A stretch of 22,106 bases of DNA from DATBFX01 sp036558305 (GCA_036558305.1 DATBFX010000521.1:1-22106), one strand, 5' to 3'; positions 1 to 7,670 are shown, counted from the first letter of the stretch. Notes: a model not told the origin generated them from the sequence alone. Numbers and translations are program-made.

Positions 1-24
1 CCCTCCCCCTACGCAGGGGGAGGG
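1..24. repeat. GC-rich hairpin at window edge
   Basis: A perfect 10-bp stem (1-10 with 15-24) closes on a 4-base loop. It may be the terminator of a gene left of the window or one of the intergenic palindromes typical of this region. There is no T-run after it, so termination is not certain. Confidence 0.55.
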
Positions 25-46
25 GAGATTCTCACGAGAACGTCCC

Positions 47-87
47 CCCTCTCCCGCGCACCGGGAGAGGGGGCAGGGGGTGAGGGT
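47..87 (+). repeat. Dispersed palindromic repeat, family 1, copy A
   Basis: This repeat of about 40 bp has a hairpin core (CCTCTCCC / GGGAGAGG around GCGCACC) followed by a G-run and the tail GGTGAGGGT. Near-identical copies lie at 13455-13494 (opposite strand) and 13737-13776 (same strand). Here it is a lone copy between the window edge and the first gene. Confidence 0.8.
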
Positions 88-103
88 CGTTCCGTGCTCC
101 CCG

Positions 104-132
104 TTGCCCCCTCCCGACAATACCCGTATCGT
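104..132 (+). promoter_or_regulatory. Possible sigma70-type promoter for the creatinase-fold gene
   Basis: TTGCCC at 104-109 and TATCGT at 127-132 are 17 bp apart and lie about 40 bp upstream of the start codon at 171. The hexamers are imperfect, so this is a weak call by eye. Confidence 0.3.
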
Positions 133-170
133 AGCCGCAACCGTTGTCGCGTGGGTGAGGGAGGAGCAGA

Positions 171-1529
171 ATGCGGGTCGATCTGCGTCGGGTCAGGTTG
201 CCGGAGTTCGGCGTTCCCGTGGAGCGGCCGGCGATCGCGACCGCGGAGTACGAGCAGCGCGCTGGCGCCCTCCACGAGATCGCGGGGATGGACTGGGTCG
301 CCGTCTACGGCGATCGGGAACACTTCGGAAACCTGGTCTGGCTGACCGGCTACGACCCGCGCTTCGAAGAGGCGCTGCTGCTGCTCGGTCCCCGCGACGC
401 GCGCGTGCTCCTGGTCGGGGTCGAGGGCGTCGCCTACGCCGAGATCGCCGGCTTGCCGGTCGATCTCCGCTTCTACCATCCCTTCAGCATCCAGGACCAG
501 CCGAACGTCGATTCGCCGCCGCTCGACGAATTGTTACGAGAAATCGGTCTCGGACGCGGCGACCGCGTCGGCGTCGCCGGCTGGAAGTCGCTCGACCCCG
601 GCGAGTCCGACGACGTCACTATCCCCGCCTTCGTCCCGGCATTTCTCCTCCGCGCCCTGAACCGTGTTACCGAAACACCGGCCGTCGACGTCACCGCCGT
701 CTTGACCGACGTGGGATTCGGACTGCGCACCCGGAATTCGGCCACCCAGATCGCCAACTTCGAGTGGGGAACCGCCCGCGCCTCGGCCGCGGTGATGCGC
801 GTCGTCCGCGGCACCCGACCCGGCATGACCGAATACGACTCGGCCGGGTTGCTCGGCTACCAGGGCGAACCGCTGACGTTGCACCCGATCGTCGCCGCCG
901 GCGACGGCGCACTCAACGGGCTCCGCAGTCCGTCCTCCCGCGTCATCGCCCGCGGCGACGCGATCAGTTGCGCCGTCGGCTACTGGGGTGGACTCACCTG
1001 CCGCGCCGGACTCCTCCTCGACCAACCGGACGAGGAATTCGTCGCCTCGCTCGTCCGCCCGTACTACGCGGCCATCGCCACCTGGTGGACGACCGTCGGC
1101 ATCGGCGTCACCGGCGGCGAACTCGACGCCGCCGTCAAGCACGCCCTCGCCGGCGCCTCCTTCCACTCCTTCGTCAACGCCGGTCACCTCACCTCGTACG
1201 AGGAGTGGCTCGGTTCGCCGGTCCGCGCCGGCAGCACCAAACCCATCGCCTCCGGCATGGTCATGCAGTGCGACATCATCCCGACCCCGGTGCCGCCCGG
1301 TCGCTTCCTCAACTGCGAAGACACCCTCGCCATCGCCGACGATTCGCTCCGGGACGAGCTTGCCCGCGACCATCCCATCGTCTGGTCGCGCATCGAAGCG
1401 CGCCGCGCCTTCCTGCGCGACGAACTCGGGTTGCGCCTGCGCCCGGAGGTCCTGCCGCTCTCGTCGGCACCGGCCTACCTGCCGCCGTTCTGGCTCGCCG
1501 CCGATCTCGTTTGTGTCGCGAGCGGCTGA
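171..1529 (+). CDS. Creatinase/aminopeptidase P-fold (M24-like) protein, probably without the metal site
   Basis: 452 aa. The N-terminal half (about residues 28-190) resembles a creatinase-type N-terminal domain, and residues 195-450 follow the M24 'pita-bread' order. The family normally binds two metals through D, D, H, E, E. Here the segment GDAISCAVGYWGGLTCRAG (262-280) aligns with the usual GD..LLD.G....Y.SD.TR block but lacks both aspartates. NAGHL (336-340) keeps the histidine, GMVMQCD (362-368) has D where E is usual, and NCEDT (381-385) keeps the last glutamate. Creatinase itself works without metal, so a hydrolase or a non-enzymatic role are both possible. The start is supported by GAGGAG at 161-166 ahead of ATG 171. 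It has no operon partner on its strand. Family assignment is by motif order; the substrate is unknown. Confidence 0.75.
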   Translation: MRVDLRRVRLPEFGVPVERPAIATAEYEQRAGALHEIAGMDWVAVYGDREHFGNLVWLTGYDPRFEEALLLLGPRDARVLLVGVEGVAYAEIAGLPVDLRFYHPFSIQDQPNVDSPPLDELLREIGLGRGDRVGVAGWKSLDPGESDDVTIPAFVPAFLLRALNRVTETPAVDVTAVLTDVGFGLRTRNSATQIANFEWGTARASAAVMRVVRGTRPGMTEYDSAGLLGYQGEPLTLHPIVAAGDGALNGLRSPSSRVIARGDAISCAVGYWGGLTCRAGLLLDQPDEEFVASLVRPYYAAIATWWTTVGIGVTGGELDAAVKHALAGASFHSFVNAGHLTSYEEWLGSPVRAGSTKPIASGMVMQCDIIPTPVPPGRFLNCEDTLAIADDSLRDELARDHPIVWSRIEARRAFLRDELGLRLRPEVLPLSSAPAYLPPFWLAADLVCVASG

Positions 1530-1611
1530 GAGAAGTTCTCGACGGCACGGGAGCGAGCGACCGAAAGGAGGCACCCGTAGCCAAACGAACACGTTTTGGC
1601 ACCGACTACTC

Positions 1612-1638
1612 TCGACAACAATTGCAACATCGGATAAT
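1612..1638 (+). promoter_or_regulatory. Possible sigma70-type promoter for the Cys-rich gene
   Basis: TCGACA (1612-1617) and GATAAT (1633-1638) each match the consensus at five of six positions, but the spacer is short (15 bp). The site is in a locally AT-richer stretch about 115 bp before the start codon at 1753. GATAAT recurs in the promoter proposed at 7765-7792. Confidence 0.4.
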
Positions 1639-1752
1639 TTGTCAGCATCGCCCCTTGGTCCGTTGTCGTCTTTGCCAGCCCAGTATCCGTCGTCCGGCCA
1701 CCACGCTTGTCGTGCCACCCCGTTACCGCCGCTGTCCGAGAGGAGCGTCGGG

Positions 1753-3681
1753 ATGGACGGAACCCGGTTCGATTCCTTGACGAAGCATTTCGCCGCCGAG
1801 CTGTCACGGCGGCGGGTCGTCAAAGCCCTGGTGGCAACCGCGGCGAGCGGTCTCGCGGGTCTGATCGACAAGGACGCCTCCGCGGTCATCGTCTGCCGCG
1901 GTGCCGGCTTGCTGTGCCGGGTCGACGCCAACTGCTGCCCCCCGGCGACCTGTCTCCCGAACGGCCGTGGCGGCACGAAGGTCTGCACCTGCCCACCGAA
2001 CACCATCGCCTGCAACGAGTTGTGCGTCGACCCCGCCTCGTATTCGACCGATCCGGTCAATTGCGGTCAATGCGGCAAGCGGTGCACGGCAGCGGCGCAC
2101 GCCCGCGCCACCTGCGACCAGGGCGTTTGCGATTGGGTCTGCGCGGCCGGGTACCACCTCTGCAACGGCGCCTGCGTCGCCGACAATGACGTCGCCCACT
2201 GCGGCGACCGCTGCGACCCGTGCCCGGCGCCCGCGAATGCCACCGCCTCCTGCGACGGAATCTCGTGCGGGTTCGCCTGCGACGCTGACTACGTCCCCTG
2301 CGCCGGCGACTGCTGCCCGACGACCTGCTGCGACGACACCTTCTGCTGCGACCCCACACCGGAGAACGCCGACGTCGTCTGCGGCGCCTCCGGTTGCGAG
2401 TTCCCTTGCCGGGATGGCTTCCACCGCTGCGGCGACACCTGCGTTGCCAACGACGACCTCGCCCACTGCGGCGACCGCTGCGACCCGTGCCCCGCCCCCC
2501 CGGCCAACGCCACCGCCACCTGCAACGGCGTCACCTGCGGGTTCGCCTGCGACGCCGGCTACGACGAGTGCGGCGACGGTTGCTGCAACAAGGTCTGCTG
2601 CAACACGATCTGCTGCGACCCCCCGCCCGAGAACGCCGACCTGGTCTGCGGCGACAACGTGTGCGAGTACCCCTGCCGGGACGGCTTCCACGTCTGCGGC
2701 AGCGCCTGCGTCAGCGACGACAGCACCGACCATTGCGGCGACCGCTGCGATCCATGCCCGGTGCCCGATAATGCGACCGGTGCGACCTGCGACGGCACGA
2801 CCTGTGGTTTTACCTGCGACGAGATCAGTCGCCAATGCGGCGACGGCTGTTGTACCCAGGATCGGGTTTGCTGCGAGAGTGTTTGTTGCGAGCTTGGGGA
2901 ATACCCGGCATTCGTCCATGACTGCAACGGCACGGAATGCGTCTATGCGTGCTTCCTGCCCGGTCTGCACGCCTGCGGCAGCACCTGCGTCGACAGCACC
3001 GGCATCGAGCACTGCGGCGATCGCTGCGACCCGTGCCCGGTCCCCGACAACGCCACCGCCACCTGCGACGGCACGTCCTGCGGCTTCACCTGCGACGACG
3101 GCTTCGTCGAGTGCAACGGTGCCTGCTGCCCGACCGCCTGCTGCGCCAACATCTGCTGCGGCACCCCGCCGGAGAACGCCGAGGCCGTTTGCGGCGCCAA
3201 CGGCTGCGAGTTCCCCTGTCGAGAGGGCTTCCACCTCTGCGACACCGCCTGCGTCGATAGCAACAGCATCGAGCACTGCGGCAACCGGTGCGACCCGTGC
3301 CCCACACCCGAGGGTTTCGCCGTCGCGACCTGCGATGGCACCACGTGTGGCATCGACTGCTTCTTCGGCTCACCGTGCGGAAACGGATGCTGCGCCAATG
3401 CCTGCTGCAACGGGACCTGCTGCCTTGCGGGCGAGACATGCCAGGGCGGATTCTGCACCCGACCCTGCACCGCCGACAGGATCGTCTCCTGCAACGCCGG
3501 GGGCACCCCGTGCGGGGTCGATCGATACGGCCTCTGCCAATGCCATGCCCGGTTGACCGGCGAAGCGTTCTGTGCCAGCAACGCCGGCGGGTTGGGGACG
3601 TGCAGCAGCACGCAGGCGTGCGTCGGCGCCGGCACGGTCTGCCTCGATTGCGGCAGGTGCGCGCTCCCCTGCGGAGCCTGA
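1753..3681 (+). CDS. Tat-exported cysteine-rich tandem-repeat protein
   Basis: 642 aa with about 116 cysteines by hand count (18%). The N-terminus carries SRRRVVKALVATAASGLAGL, a twin-arginine signal-like stretch, so export after folding is likely. Residues 48-133 hold a Stig1-like block (CNELCV...NCGQCGKRC...ATC). Five tandem units follow, starting near residues 134, 223, 312, 405 and 493, each with 18 cysteines. A typical unit reads HxCxxxCV, HCGDRCDPCP, NATATCDG, CGFxC, then paired cysteines (CC...CC...CC) and PPENA..VCG...C..PCRDG. A further 11 cysteines end the protein. ATG 1753 is preferred over upstream starts because GAGAGGAG lies just before it and the Tat signal follows. Similar cysteine repeats occur in Chloroflexota and myxobacterial surface proteins of unknown function; metal binding or a disulfide-rich envelope protein are guesses. 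It is followed by tRNA-Cys. Confidence 0.85.
   Translation: MDGTRFDSLTKHFAAELSRRRVVKALVATAASGLAGLIDKDASAVIVCRGAGLLCRVDANCCPPATCLPNGRGGTKVCTCPPNTIACNELCVDPASYSTDPVNCGQCGKRCTAAAHARATCDQGVCDWVCAAGYHLCNGACVADNDVAHCGDRCDPCPAPANATASCDGISCGFACDADYVPCAGDCCPTTCCDDTFCCDPTPENADVVCGASGCEFPCRDGFHRCGDTCVANDDLAHCGDRCDPCPAPPANATATCNGVTCGFACDAGYDECGDGCCNKVCCNTICCDPPPENADLVCGDNVCEYPCRDGFHVCGSACVSDDSTDHCGDRCDPCPVPDNATGATCDGTTCGFTCDEISRQCGDGCCTQDRVCCESVCCELGEYPAFVHDCNGTECVYACFLPGLHACGSTCVDSTGIEHCGDRCDPCPVPDNATATCDGTSCGFTCDDGFVECNGACCPTACCANICCGTPPENAEAVCGANGCEFPCREGFHLCDTACVDSNSIEHCGNRCDPCPTPEGFAVATCDGTTCGIDCFFGSPCGNGCCANACCNGTCCLAGETCQGGFCTRPCTADRIVSCNAGGTPCGVDRYGLCQCHARLTGEAFCASNAGGLGTCSSTQACVGAGTVCLDCGRCALPCGA
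2152..3468 (+). repeat. Five tandem coding repeats of 88-93 codons
   Basis: In-frame units begin at about 2152, 2419, 2686, 2965 and 3229, giving spacings of 89, 89, 93 and 88 codons. The phrases CGDRCDPCP and PPENA recur in most units. Units 1, 2 and 4 are closest to each other. Unit 3 is the most diverged in its second half, where it has lost PPENA, and it uses more T/A at wobble positions. Confidence 0.85.
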
Positions 3682-3758
3682 TCCGGCGAACGCCGCTGCG
3701 CCTTGAGTGGCCTCAGCGGAGCAGTCACGGCTGCGGCCCTACTCACGGCGCGGATCGA

Positions 3759-3786
3759 TTGAGCGCCGTGGACGCTGTGCTACACT
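3759..3786 (+). promoter_or_regulatory. Promoter for tRNA-Cys
   Basis: TTGAGC (3759-3764) and TACACT (3781-3786) are separated by 16 bp and lie about 90 bp upstream of the tRNA. There is no other gene start nearby on this strand, so the tRNA is the natural target. Confidence 0.5.
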
Positions 3787-3874
3787 TCCGGTGCGGCCGC
3801 AGTCGCGGACTTGGGCGCTCCCGGCGACGCCCGGCGTTGCCTTGCCGGTCCGATCCGGTCCGTCTGACCTGCCC

Positions 3875-3945
3875 GGCGCCATAGCCAAGTGGTAAGGCAC
3901 GGGTCTGCAAAACCCTGATCGGCGGTTCGAATCCGCCTGGCGCCT
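3875..3945 (+). tRNA. tRNA-Cys (anticodon GCA)
   Basis: 71 nt fold as a cloverleaf. The acceptor stem GGCGCCA (3875-3881) pairs with TGGCGCC (3938-3944) and is followed by discriminator U, the usual base for tRNA-Cys. The D stem is GCC/GGC, the anticodon loop CTGCAAA (3905-3911) contains GCA at 3907-3909, and the T arm is GGCGG-TTCGAAT-CCGCC. The first anticodon-stem pair (3900 with 3916) is C-U and does not pair. CCA is not encoded. It sits 193 bp after a gene that needs about 116 cysteine insertions per protein. Confidence 0.96.
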
Positions 3946-3950
3946 CCGAA

Positions 3951-3972
3951 CGGCACCCGAAGTCGGGTGCCG
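3951..3972 (+). terminator. Terminator-like hairpin after tRNA-Cys
   Basis: CGGCACCCGA (3951-3960) and TCGGGTGCCG (3963-3972) form a perfect 10-bp stem starting 6 bases after the tRNA. The following sequence is only moderately T-rich. A GTG at 3967 lies inside the stem, which argues against it as the start of the next gene. Confidence 0.6.
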
Positions 3973-4005
3973 TCGTCGTTTCCGCGATCCGCCGAGGACC
4001 CCACG

Positions 4006-4560
4006 ATGCCACCCGAGACCACCATCGCCAGCCATGACGGCTATGCCGGCCGATTGCTGCGCGTGCGCGTCGACGACATTCTCCTCCCCTCCGGCCGCAC
4101 AAGCAGCCGCGAGGTCGTCGAGCACCCCGGCGCGGTCGCGGTCCTCGCCCTCACCACCGACGACCACTTGCTCCTGGTTCGCCAGTACCGCCACGCCGCC
4201 GGCCGCGCCCTCCTCGAACTCCCCGCCGGCACCCGCGACCGCGACGAATCGGCCGAAGAAACCGCCCGCCGCGAGTTGATCGAAGAGACCGGTCACACCC
4301 CCGGCACCCTGACCGCGCTCGTGACCTTCTTTCCCACCCCCGGCTACTCGACCGAGCGGATAACGCTCTTCCGCGCCGACGCCTGCGTCCCCGTCGAACA
4401 CGACGGAGACGCCGAGGAACCGGCGCAACTCGTCCGCGTCCCCCTCGCCAAGGTGCCGTCATTGACTGCCCCCGGTCCAGATCAAATCGAAGACGGCAAG
4501 ACGCTGATCGGGCTGCTCTGGTTGACACGAAACGCACTGGGGGCGGGAGACACGCCTTAG
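4006..4560 (+). CDS. Nudix hydrolase, ADP-ribose pyrophosphatase type
   Basis: 184 aa. It is expected to split ADP-ribose or a related nucleoside diphosphate sugar into AMP and a sugar phosphate in the cytoplasm. The Nudix box GX5EX7REUXEEXGU is complete: G75, E81, R89-E90, E93-E94, G96. The upstream segment VVEHPGAVAVLAL, VRQYRHAAG and LELPAGT is characteristic of the ADP-ribose pyrophosphatase (NudF-like) branch. ATG 4006 is preferred to GTG 3967 because GAGG (3994-3997) is well spaced and 3967 lies inside the tRNA terminator hairpin. The TAG stop (4558-4560) is the first three bases of a palindromic repeat arm. The gene converges on the alpha/beta hydrolase. Exact substrate is not determined. 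Confidence 0.88.
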   Translation: MPPETTIASHDGYAGRLLRVRVDDILLPSGRTSSREVVEHPGAVAVLALTTDDHLLLVRQYRHAAGRALLELPAGTRDRDESAEETARRELIEETGHTPGTLTALVTFFPTPGYSTERITLFRADACVPVEHDGDAEEPAQLVRVPLAKVPSLTAPGPDQIEDGKTLIGLLWLTRNALGAGDTP

Positions 4561-4636
4561 GGGCGCTGCTTGCGGCGCCTTTCTCGTAAAGGCGGCGTTC
4601 GTACCCGTGAGGAGGGCGCCGCAAGCAGCGCCCCTA
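4558..4636. repeat. Palindromic repeat with 22-bp perfect arms
   Basis: The arm 4558-4579 (starting TAGGGGCGCTGC) is the exact reverse complement of 4615-4636, around a 35-bp centre. It fills the gap between two convergent genes, overlaps the stop codon of the Nudix gene and ends 8 bp before the stop of the alpha/beta hydrolase. It could form a bidirectional terminator. Its outer TAGGGGCG is shared with the repeat at 13571-13646, pointing to related elements. Confidence 0.85.
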
Positions 4637-4644
4637 CCGATTCG

Positions 4645-5478
4645 TTACAAGCCACGCCGTTCCAGGAAATCCAACACCACCCTGTTGAACTCGACGGGCC
4701 GCTCCATACTCGGCAGGTGCGCCGTGCCACGAACCACCACCGTCTCGGCTCCGGGGATCGTTGTCGCCAGCCGCTCCATGCTCCCCACGATGTACGGCTG
4801 GTCCAGCTCGCCGACGATCAGCAAGGTCGGCACCCGGACTTCCCCAAGGCGCTCATGGACAGGCGGCGCGAACTCCGCTTCCTCGCCGGCATCCGGTTCG
4901 TCGGCGATCCGTTCCCAGAGCGGCGCGTTCATCACCCGCACCCGCTCCCGCACCGCCGCATCGACCTCCGCCGGCGACCGGTGCGGACCGTCTACCCAAC
5001 CACGCAACTCGATTTCGACCGCCTTGGCGATGTCTCCGGTCTCGTACGCCGCGTCCGCGTCGCCCCAGAGCTGCCGCACGGCCGCCGTCGGCTCGGCCGT
5101 CGCGGCGCCCGTCGTCGACAGCACCAGGGCGTTCACGCGCTCCGGGTACGTCAGCGCCGTCTTCAGAGCGATCCCGCCCGCCATCGAGGCGGCGACCAGC
5201 GTCGCCCGCTCGATCGCCAGCGCGTCGAGCAGCGCCCGCAGGTCGTCGTGGTGCGCGTACGAACCCGGCGGCAGATTCGATGCGCCGAAGCCGCGGACGT
5301 CGTAGCGCAACACCCGGTGATTTCGCGCGAACGCGGCAAACTGGTCGTCCCACATCTGCCGGTCGCAAATCCCGGCGTGCATCAGCACCAGGACCGGCCC
5401 CTCACCGGCCAGGTCATAGGCCAATCGGGCTCCGTTGATTTCGGCGACACCGGATTCCGACAACGATCGATCTGGCAT
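4645..5478 (-). CDS. Alpha/beta hydrolase
   Basis: 277 aa, the usual length for a single-domain alpha/beta hydrolase of the 3-oxoadipate enol-lactonase/esterase type. The fold landmarks are in order: GPVLVLMHAG (oxyanion region, HAG rather than HGG), the strand ending in RYDVRGFGAS, the nucleophile elbow VAASMAGG with Ser98 (AxSxAG rather than GxSxG), VGELD with acidic Asp226, and GTAHLPSMERP with His254. The start at 5478 is chosen over an in-frame ATG 48 bases upstream because AAGGAG (5485-5490) sits 6 bases before it. It faces the response regulator across a 275-bp AT-richer spacer with direct repeats. The substrate cannot be told from sequence. Confidence 0.88.
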   Translation of the reverse strand: MPDRSLSESGVAEINGARLAYDLAGEGPVLVLMHAGICDRQMWDDQFAAFARNHRVLRYDVRGFGASNLPPGSYAHHDDLRALLDALAIERATLVAASMAGGIALKTALTYPERVNALVLSTTGAATAEPTAAVRQLWGDADAAYETGDIAKAVEIELRGWVDGPHRSPAEVDAAVRERVRVMNAPLWERIADEPDAGEEAEFAPPVHERLGEVRVPTLLIVGELDQPYIVGSMERLATTIPGAETVVVRGTAHLPSMERPVEFNRVVLDFLERRGL

Positions 5479-5524
5479 GAAATTCTCCTTCGTTGGTCGG
5501 CTGTATCCTTTGCCTCGCAGGCAC

Positions 5525-5562
5525 ATGGTACTTCCTTGGTATCGTTGTGATGGTACTACCTT
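5525..5562. promoter_or_regulatory. Candidate operator: two direct repeats 25 bp apart
   Basis: ATGGTACTTCCTT (5525-5537) and ATGGTACTACCTT (5550-5562) differ at one base. They lie between the divergent alpha/beta hydrolase and response regulator genes, in a stretch poorer in GC than its surroundings. The near-integral helical spacing fits two protomers binding one face, but no regulator is identified. I could not assign clear promoter hexamers here. Confidence 0.45.
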
Positions 5563-5753
5563 CCGGGCAAATCCTACCTAAACATCCTATACCAATGGCC
5601 TAGCCCACACGATATCTTCCTCCTGGAAGCCAATCACGAACGCCGGTGCAAATCGGCGCCGCCTTTGAGGGAAGGGGGCGACGCCGAGCGGGGCGCTCTG
5701 TCCGGCCGGTCTCGGGGTGCAGGCGTGGCGGGCTTTGGGCGAAGGAAGGGACA

Positions 5754-6479
5754 ATGCTGAAGCGACGGGTGTTGCTTGTCGAAGACCATCCGATGTTTCG
5801 CCGTGGGTTGCGGCGCATGCTCGAAGAGACCGGTCGTTACGCCATCGTCGGCGAAGCGACCAACGGCCACGAGGCGATCCACCTCGCCGACGTTCACCAT
5901 CCCGAACTCGTCGTCATGGACGTCCAACTCCCCGGCGTCACCGGGCTCAAAATCGCGCGCGTCATCCGCAAACAGAGTCCGCACACCCGGATCGTCTTTC
6001 TCTCGATGCACATCGACGACGAGCGCCTCTTCGACGCCATCCGCGCCGGGGCAACGGCCTTCCTGACCAAGGACATCGACGGCGAGACCCTTCTCGACGC
6101 GCTGCGCCGCGTCCTGGGCGGCGAAAACCTGATCAACGGCCTCATTCTCTCGCGGCCCCAACTGGCCTGGCGCGTCCTCTCCGAATTCCGCGCCCTCGCC
6201 ACCGAACCGGCGGCGGTCACCGATTCGGTGATCGCCGCCTTGCCCCTGTCGGCGCGCGAAATCGAGGTCCTCGACTGCGTCGCCCAGGGGCTCTCCAACA
6301 AGGAGATCGCCGACGAACTCTTCGTCACCGAGCAGACGGTCAAAAACCACATGACCTCGGTGCTGCGCAAACTCGACGTCAACGATCGCGTCCAGGCCGT
6401 CCTCTACGCCGTCAGGAACGGCTGGATCGAGATCGGCCCCCAGGACTACGCCCTCGTCGAAGTTCCCCGGTCGGCATAG
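5754..6479 (+). CDS. NarL/FixJ-family response regulator (receiver plus LuxR HTH)
   Basis: 241 aa, DNA-binding two-component regulator. The receiver domain (residues 4-120) shows acidic residues E10-D11, phospho-acceptor D56 in VVMDVQLPG, S84 and K106. The LuxR-type HTH (about 164-222) reads LSAREIEVLDCVAQGLSNKEIADELFV and then TEQTVKNHMTSVLRKL. All residues needed for phosphorylation are present, so it should be active. No histidine kinase gene is adjacent, so its partner must lie elsewhere. ATG 5754 is preferred over upstream starts because GAAGGAAGGG precedes it and the receiver begins at once. It is followed by a terminator-like hairpin. Confidence 0.93.
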   Translation: MLKRRVLLVEDHPMFRRGLRRMLEETGRYAIVGEATNGHEAIHLADVHHPELVVMDVQLPGVTGLKIARVIRKQSPHTRIVFLSMHIDDERLFDAIRAGATAFLTKDIDGETLLDALRRVLGGENLINGLILSRPQLAWRVLSEFRALATEPAAVTDSVIAALPLSAREIEVLDCVAQGLSNKEIADELFVTEQTVKNHMTSVLRKLDVNDRVQAVLYAVRNGWIEIGPQDYALVEVPRSA

Positions 6480-6501
6480 GGTTCTAATTACGGACACGCG
6501 A

Positions 6502-6540
6502 GGCGAGGGGCTGGGCAACCTGCCCCTCGCCGGCTTCTTT
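6502..6540 (+). terminator. Rho-independent terminator-like hairpin
   Basis: GGCGAGGGGC (6502-6511) pairs with GCCCCTCGCC (6522-6531) over a 10-base loop, followed by GGCTTCTTT. It lies 22 bp after the response regulator stop. Confidence 0.65.
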
Positions 6541-6666
6541 GGCGCTGGTACTGTGACCTCTCCATCCGTAGTCGCCACCACGCGTCAGCTCATCCACCCC
6601 TTCGGCTTATGCGTAGGGGTCTGTGGGCGCGCCCTCGTCCTAACAGGAACGTACGAGGTGCTACGC

Positions 6667-7635
6667 ATGAACCGGAAAACACTCTACGGGTTCGCCGTTG
6701 CTTTCGCGATTCCCCTCGTCGTCGTGGTCGGATTCGGATTGACGCTCCTCGGCCACGCGCACAAACTCCCCTGGCAGGCGACCTCGACGCGGATTCCCGT
6801 CACACCGTTTGCCAACCTCCCTTCGGACGCCGAGTCGTCGACCGCGGCCGCGGTGGGCGCGCTCACGACCGACTACGGCTCGGATTCGGCCTATCCCGGA
6901 GACACCGCGGCGGCGAGCGTTCCGACGACCGGTACCGGCAGCGCATCGGACGGATACGACGCCCTCTACGGCGCGACCGGAGACGGCGGATCAGTCTCGT
7001 CTGCCGGTGCCGCCGCGCAGGCGCCCGGCACCGCCGGTCCCGGCTCCAGCCCCGCGGCAAGTCCCGCGGTCGGCGGGTCTCCGGTCTCCGGCCCCGCGGG
7101 GGCGACGACGTTTGCGATCGCCGGCGACCAATCGGAGGCGAAGATTTCGGTCCACCAGAAACTCACGGCGCTTCCCGATCCCAACGATGCGGTCCTCTCG
7201 ACGCACGCCTTCCAGGGACAACTCGTACTCGCACCGGACGGTCAGCCGACCGGCGCCTCGAAGATCCAAGTCGATTTGCGGACGCTCAAGAGCGACGAAC
7301 CGGACCGCGACAACTTCATCCGTGGCAACACGCTGCAGTCCGATCAGTTCCCGATCGCCGAGTACGTGATCACCGGCGTCGAGAATTGGCCCGGTCCACT
7401 CGTGCCGGGACAGCAGTCGACCTTCAAGCTCGATGGGAACATGACGATCCACGGGGTAACGAAACCGGTCACGTTCGATGCCAACGCAACGCTGAACGGG
7501 GACGCCGTCACCGGTACCGCCACGACGTCGTTCAAATTCCAAGATTTCGGCATGTCGGCGCCGGACATCTCCGGGTTCGTCAAAGCCGAAGACACGATCA
7601 AGCTGGAGGTGACGATCACCGCGACGAAGTCGTAA
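6667..7635 (+). CDS. Membrane-anchored YceI-family protein
   Basis: 322 aa. A single N-terminal membrane segment (about 8-30, FAVAFAIPLVVVVGFGLTLL) is followed by a long Gly/Ala/Ser/Pro/Thr-rich linker (about 37-140) and a C-terminal YceI domain (about 143-322). The domain has the family's order: TTFAIAGDQSEAKISV, LDGNMTIHGVTKPVTF and FGMSAPD near the end. YceI proteins form a lipocalin-like barrel that binds long isoprenoid or lipid-like molecules. The low-complexity linker suggests the barrel is held away from the membrane on the outer face. ATG 6667 follows GAGGTG; earlier in-frame starts would put a polar stretch before the membrane helix. A second, soluble YceI gene is at 20450. Confidence 0.87.
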   Translation: MNRKTLYGFAVAFAIPLVVVVGFGLTLLGHAHKLPWQATSTRIPVTPFANLPSDAESSTAAAVGALTTDYGSDSAYPGDTAAASVPTTGTGSASDGYDALYGATGDGGSVSSAGAAAQAPGTAGPGSSPAASPAVGGSPVSGPAGATTFAIAGDQSEAKISVHQKLTALPDPNDAVLSTHAFQGQLVLAPDGQPTGASKIQVDLRTLKSDEPDRDNFIRGNTLQSDQFPIAEYVITGVENWPGPLVPGQQSTFKLDGNMTIHGVTKPVTFDANATLNGDAVTGTATTSFKFQDFGMSAPDISGFVKAEDTIKLEVTITATKS

Positions 7636-7670
7636 ATCTGGCGGCGTTTCCGCAACGCCCGGTCGTTGAT

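Noticed and set aside
534..2060. Long open frame of 508 codons on the minus strand
   Set aside because: It runs antisense to the M24-like gene and into the Cys-rich gene, has no family features, and reflects high-GC strand symmetry.
1804..3276. Minus-strand open frame of 490 codons rich in Ala/Val/Gly
   Set aside because: It is the antisense shadow of the tandem cysteine repeats; its own apparent repeats mirror them.
3967..4005. GTG start for the Nudix gene
   Set aside because: It lies within the hairpin after tRNA-Cys and lacks a ribosome binding site; ATG 4006 has one.
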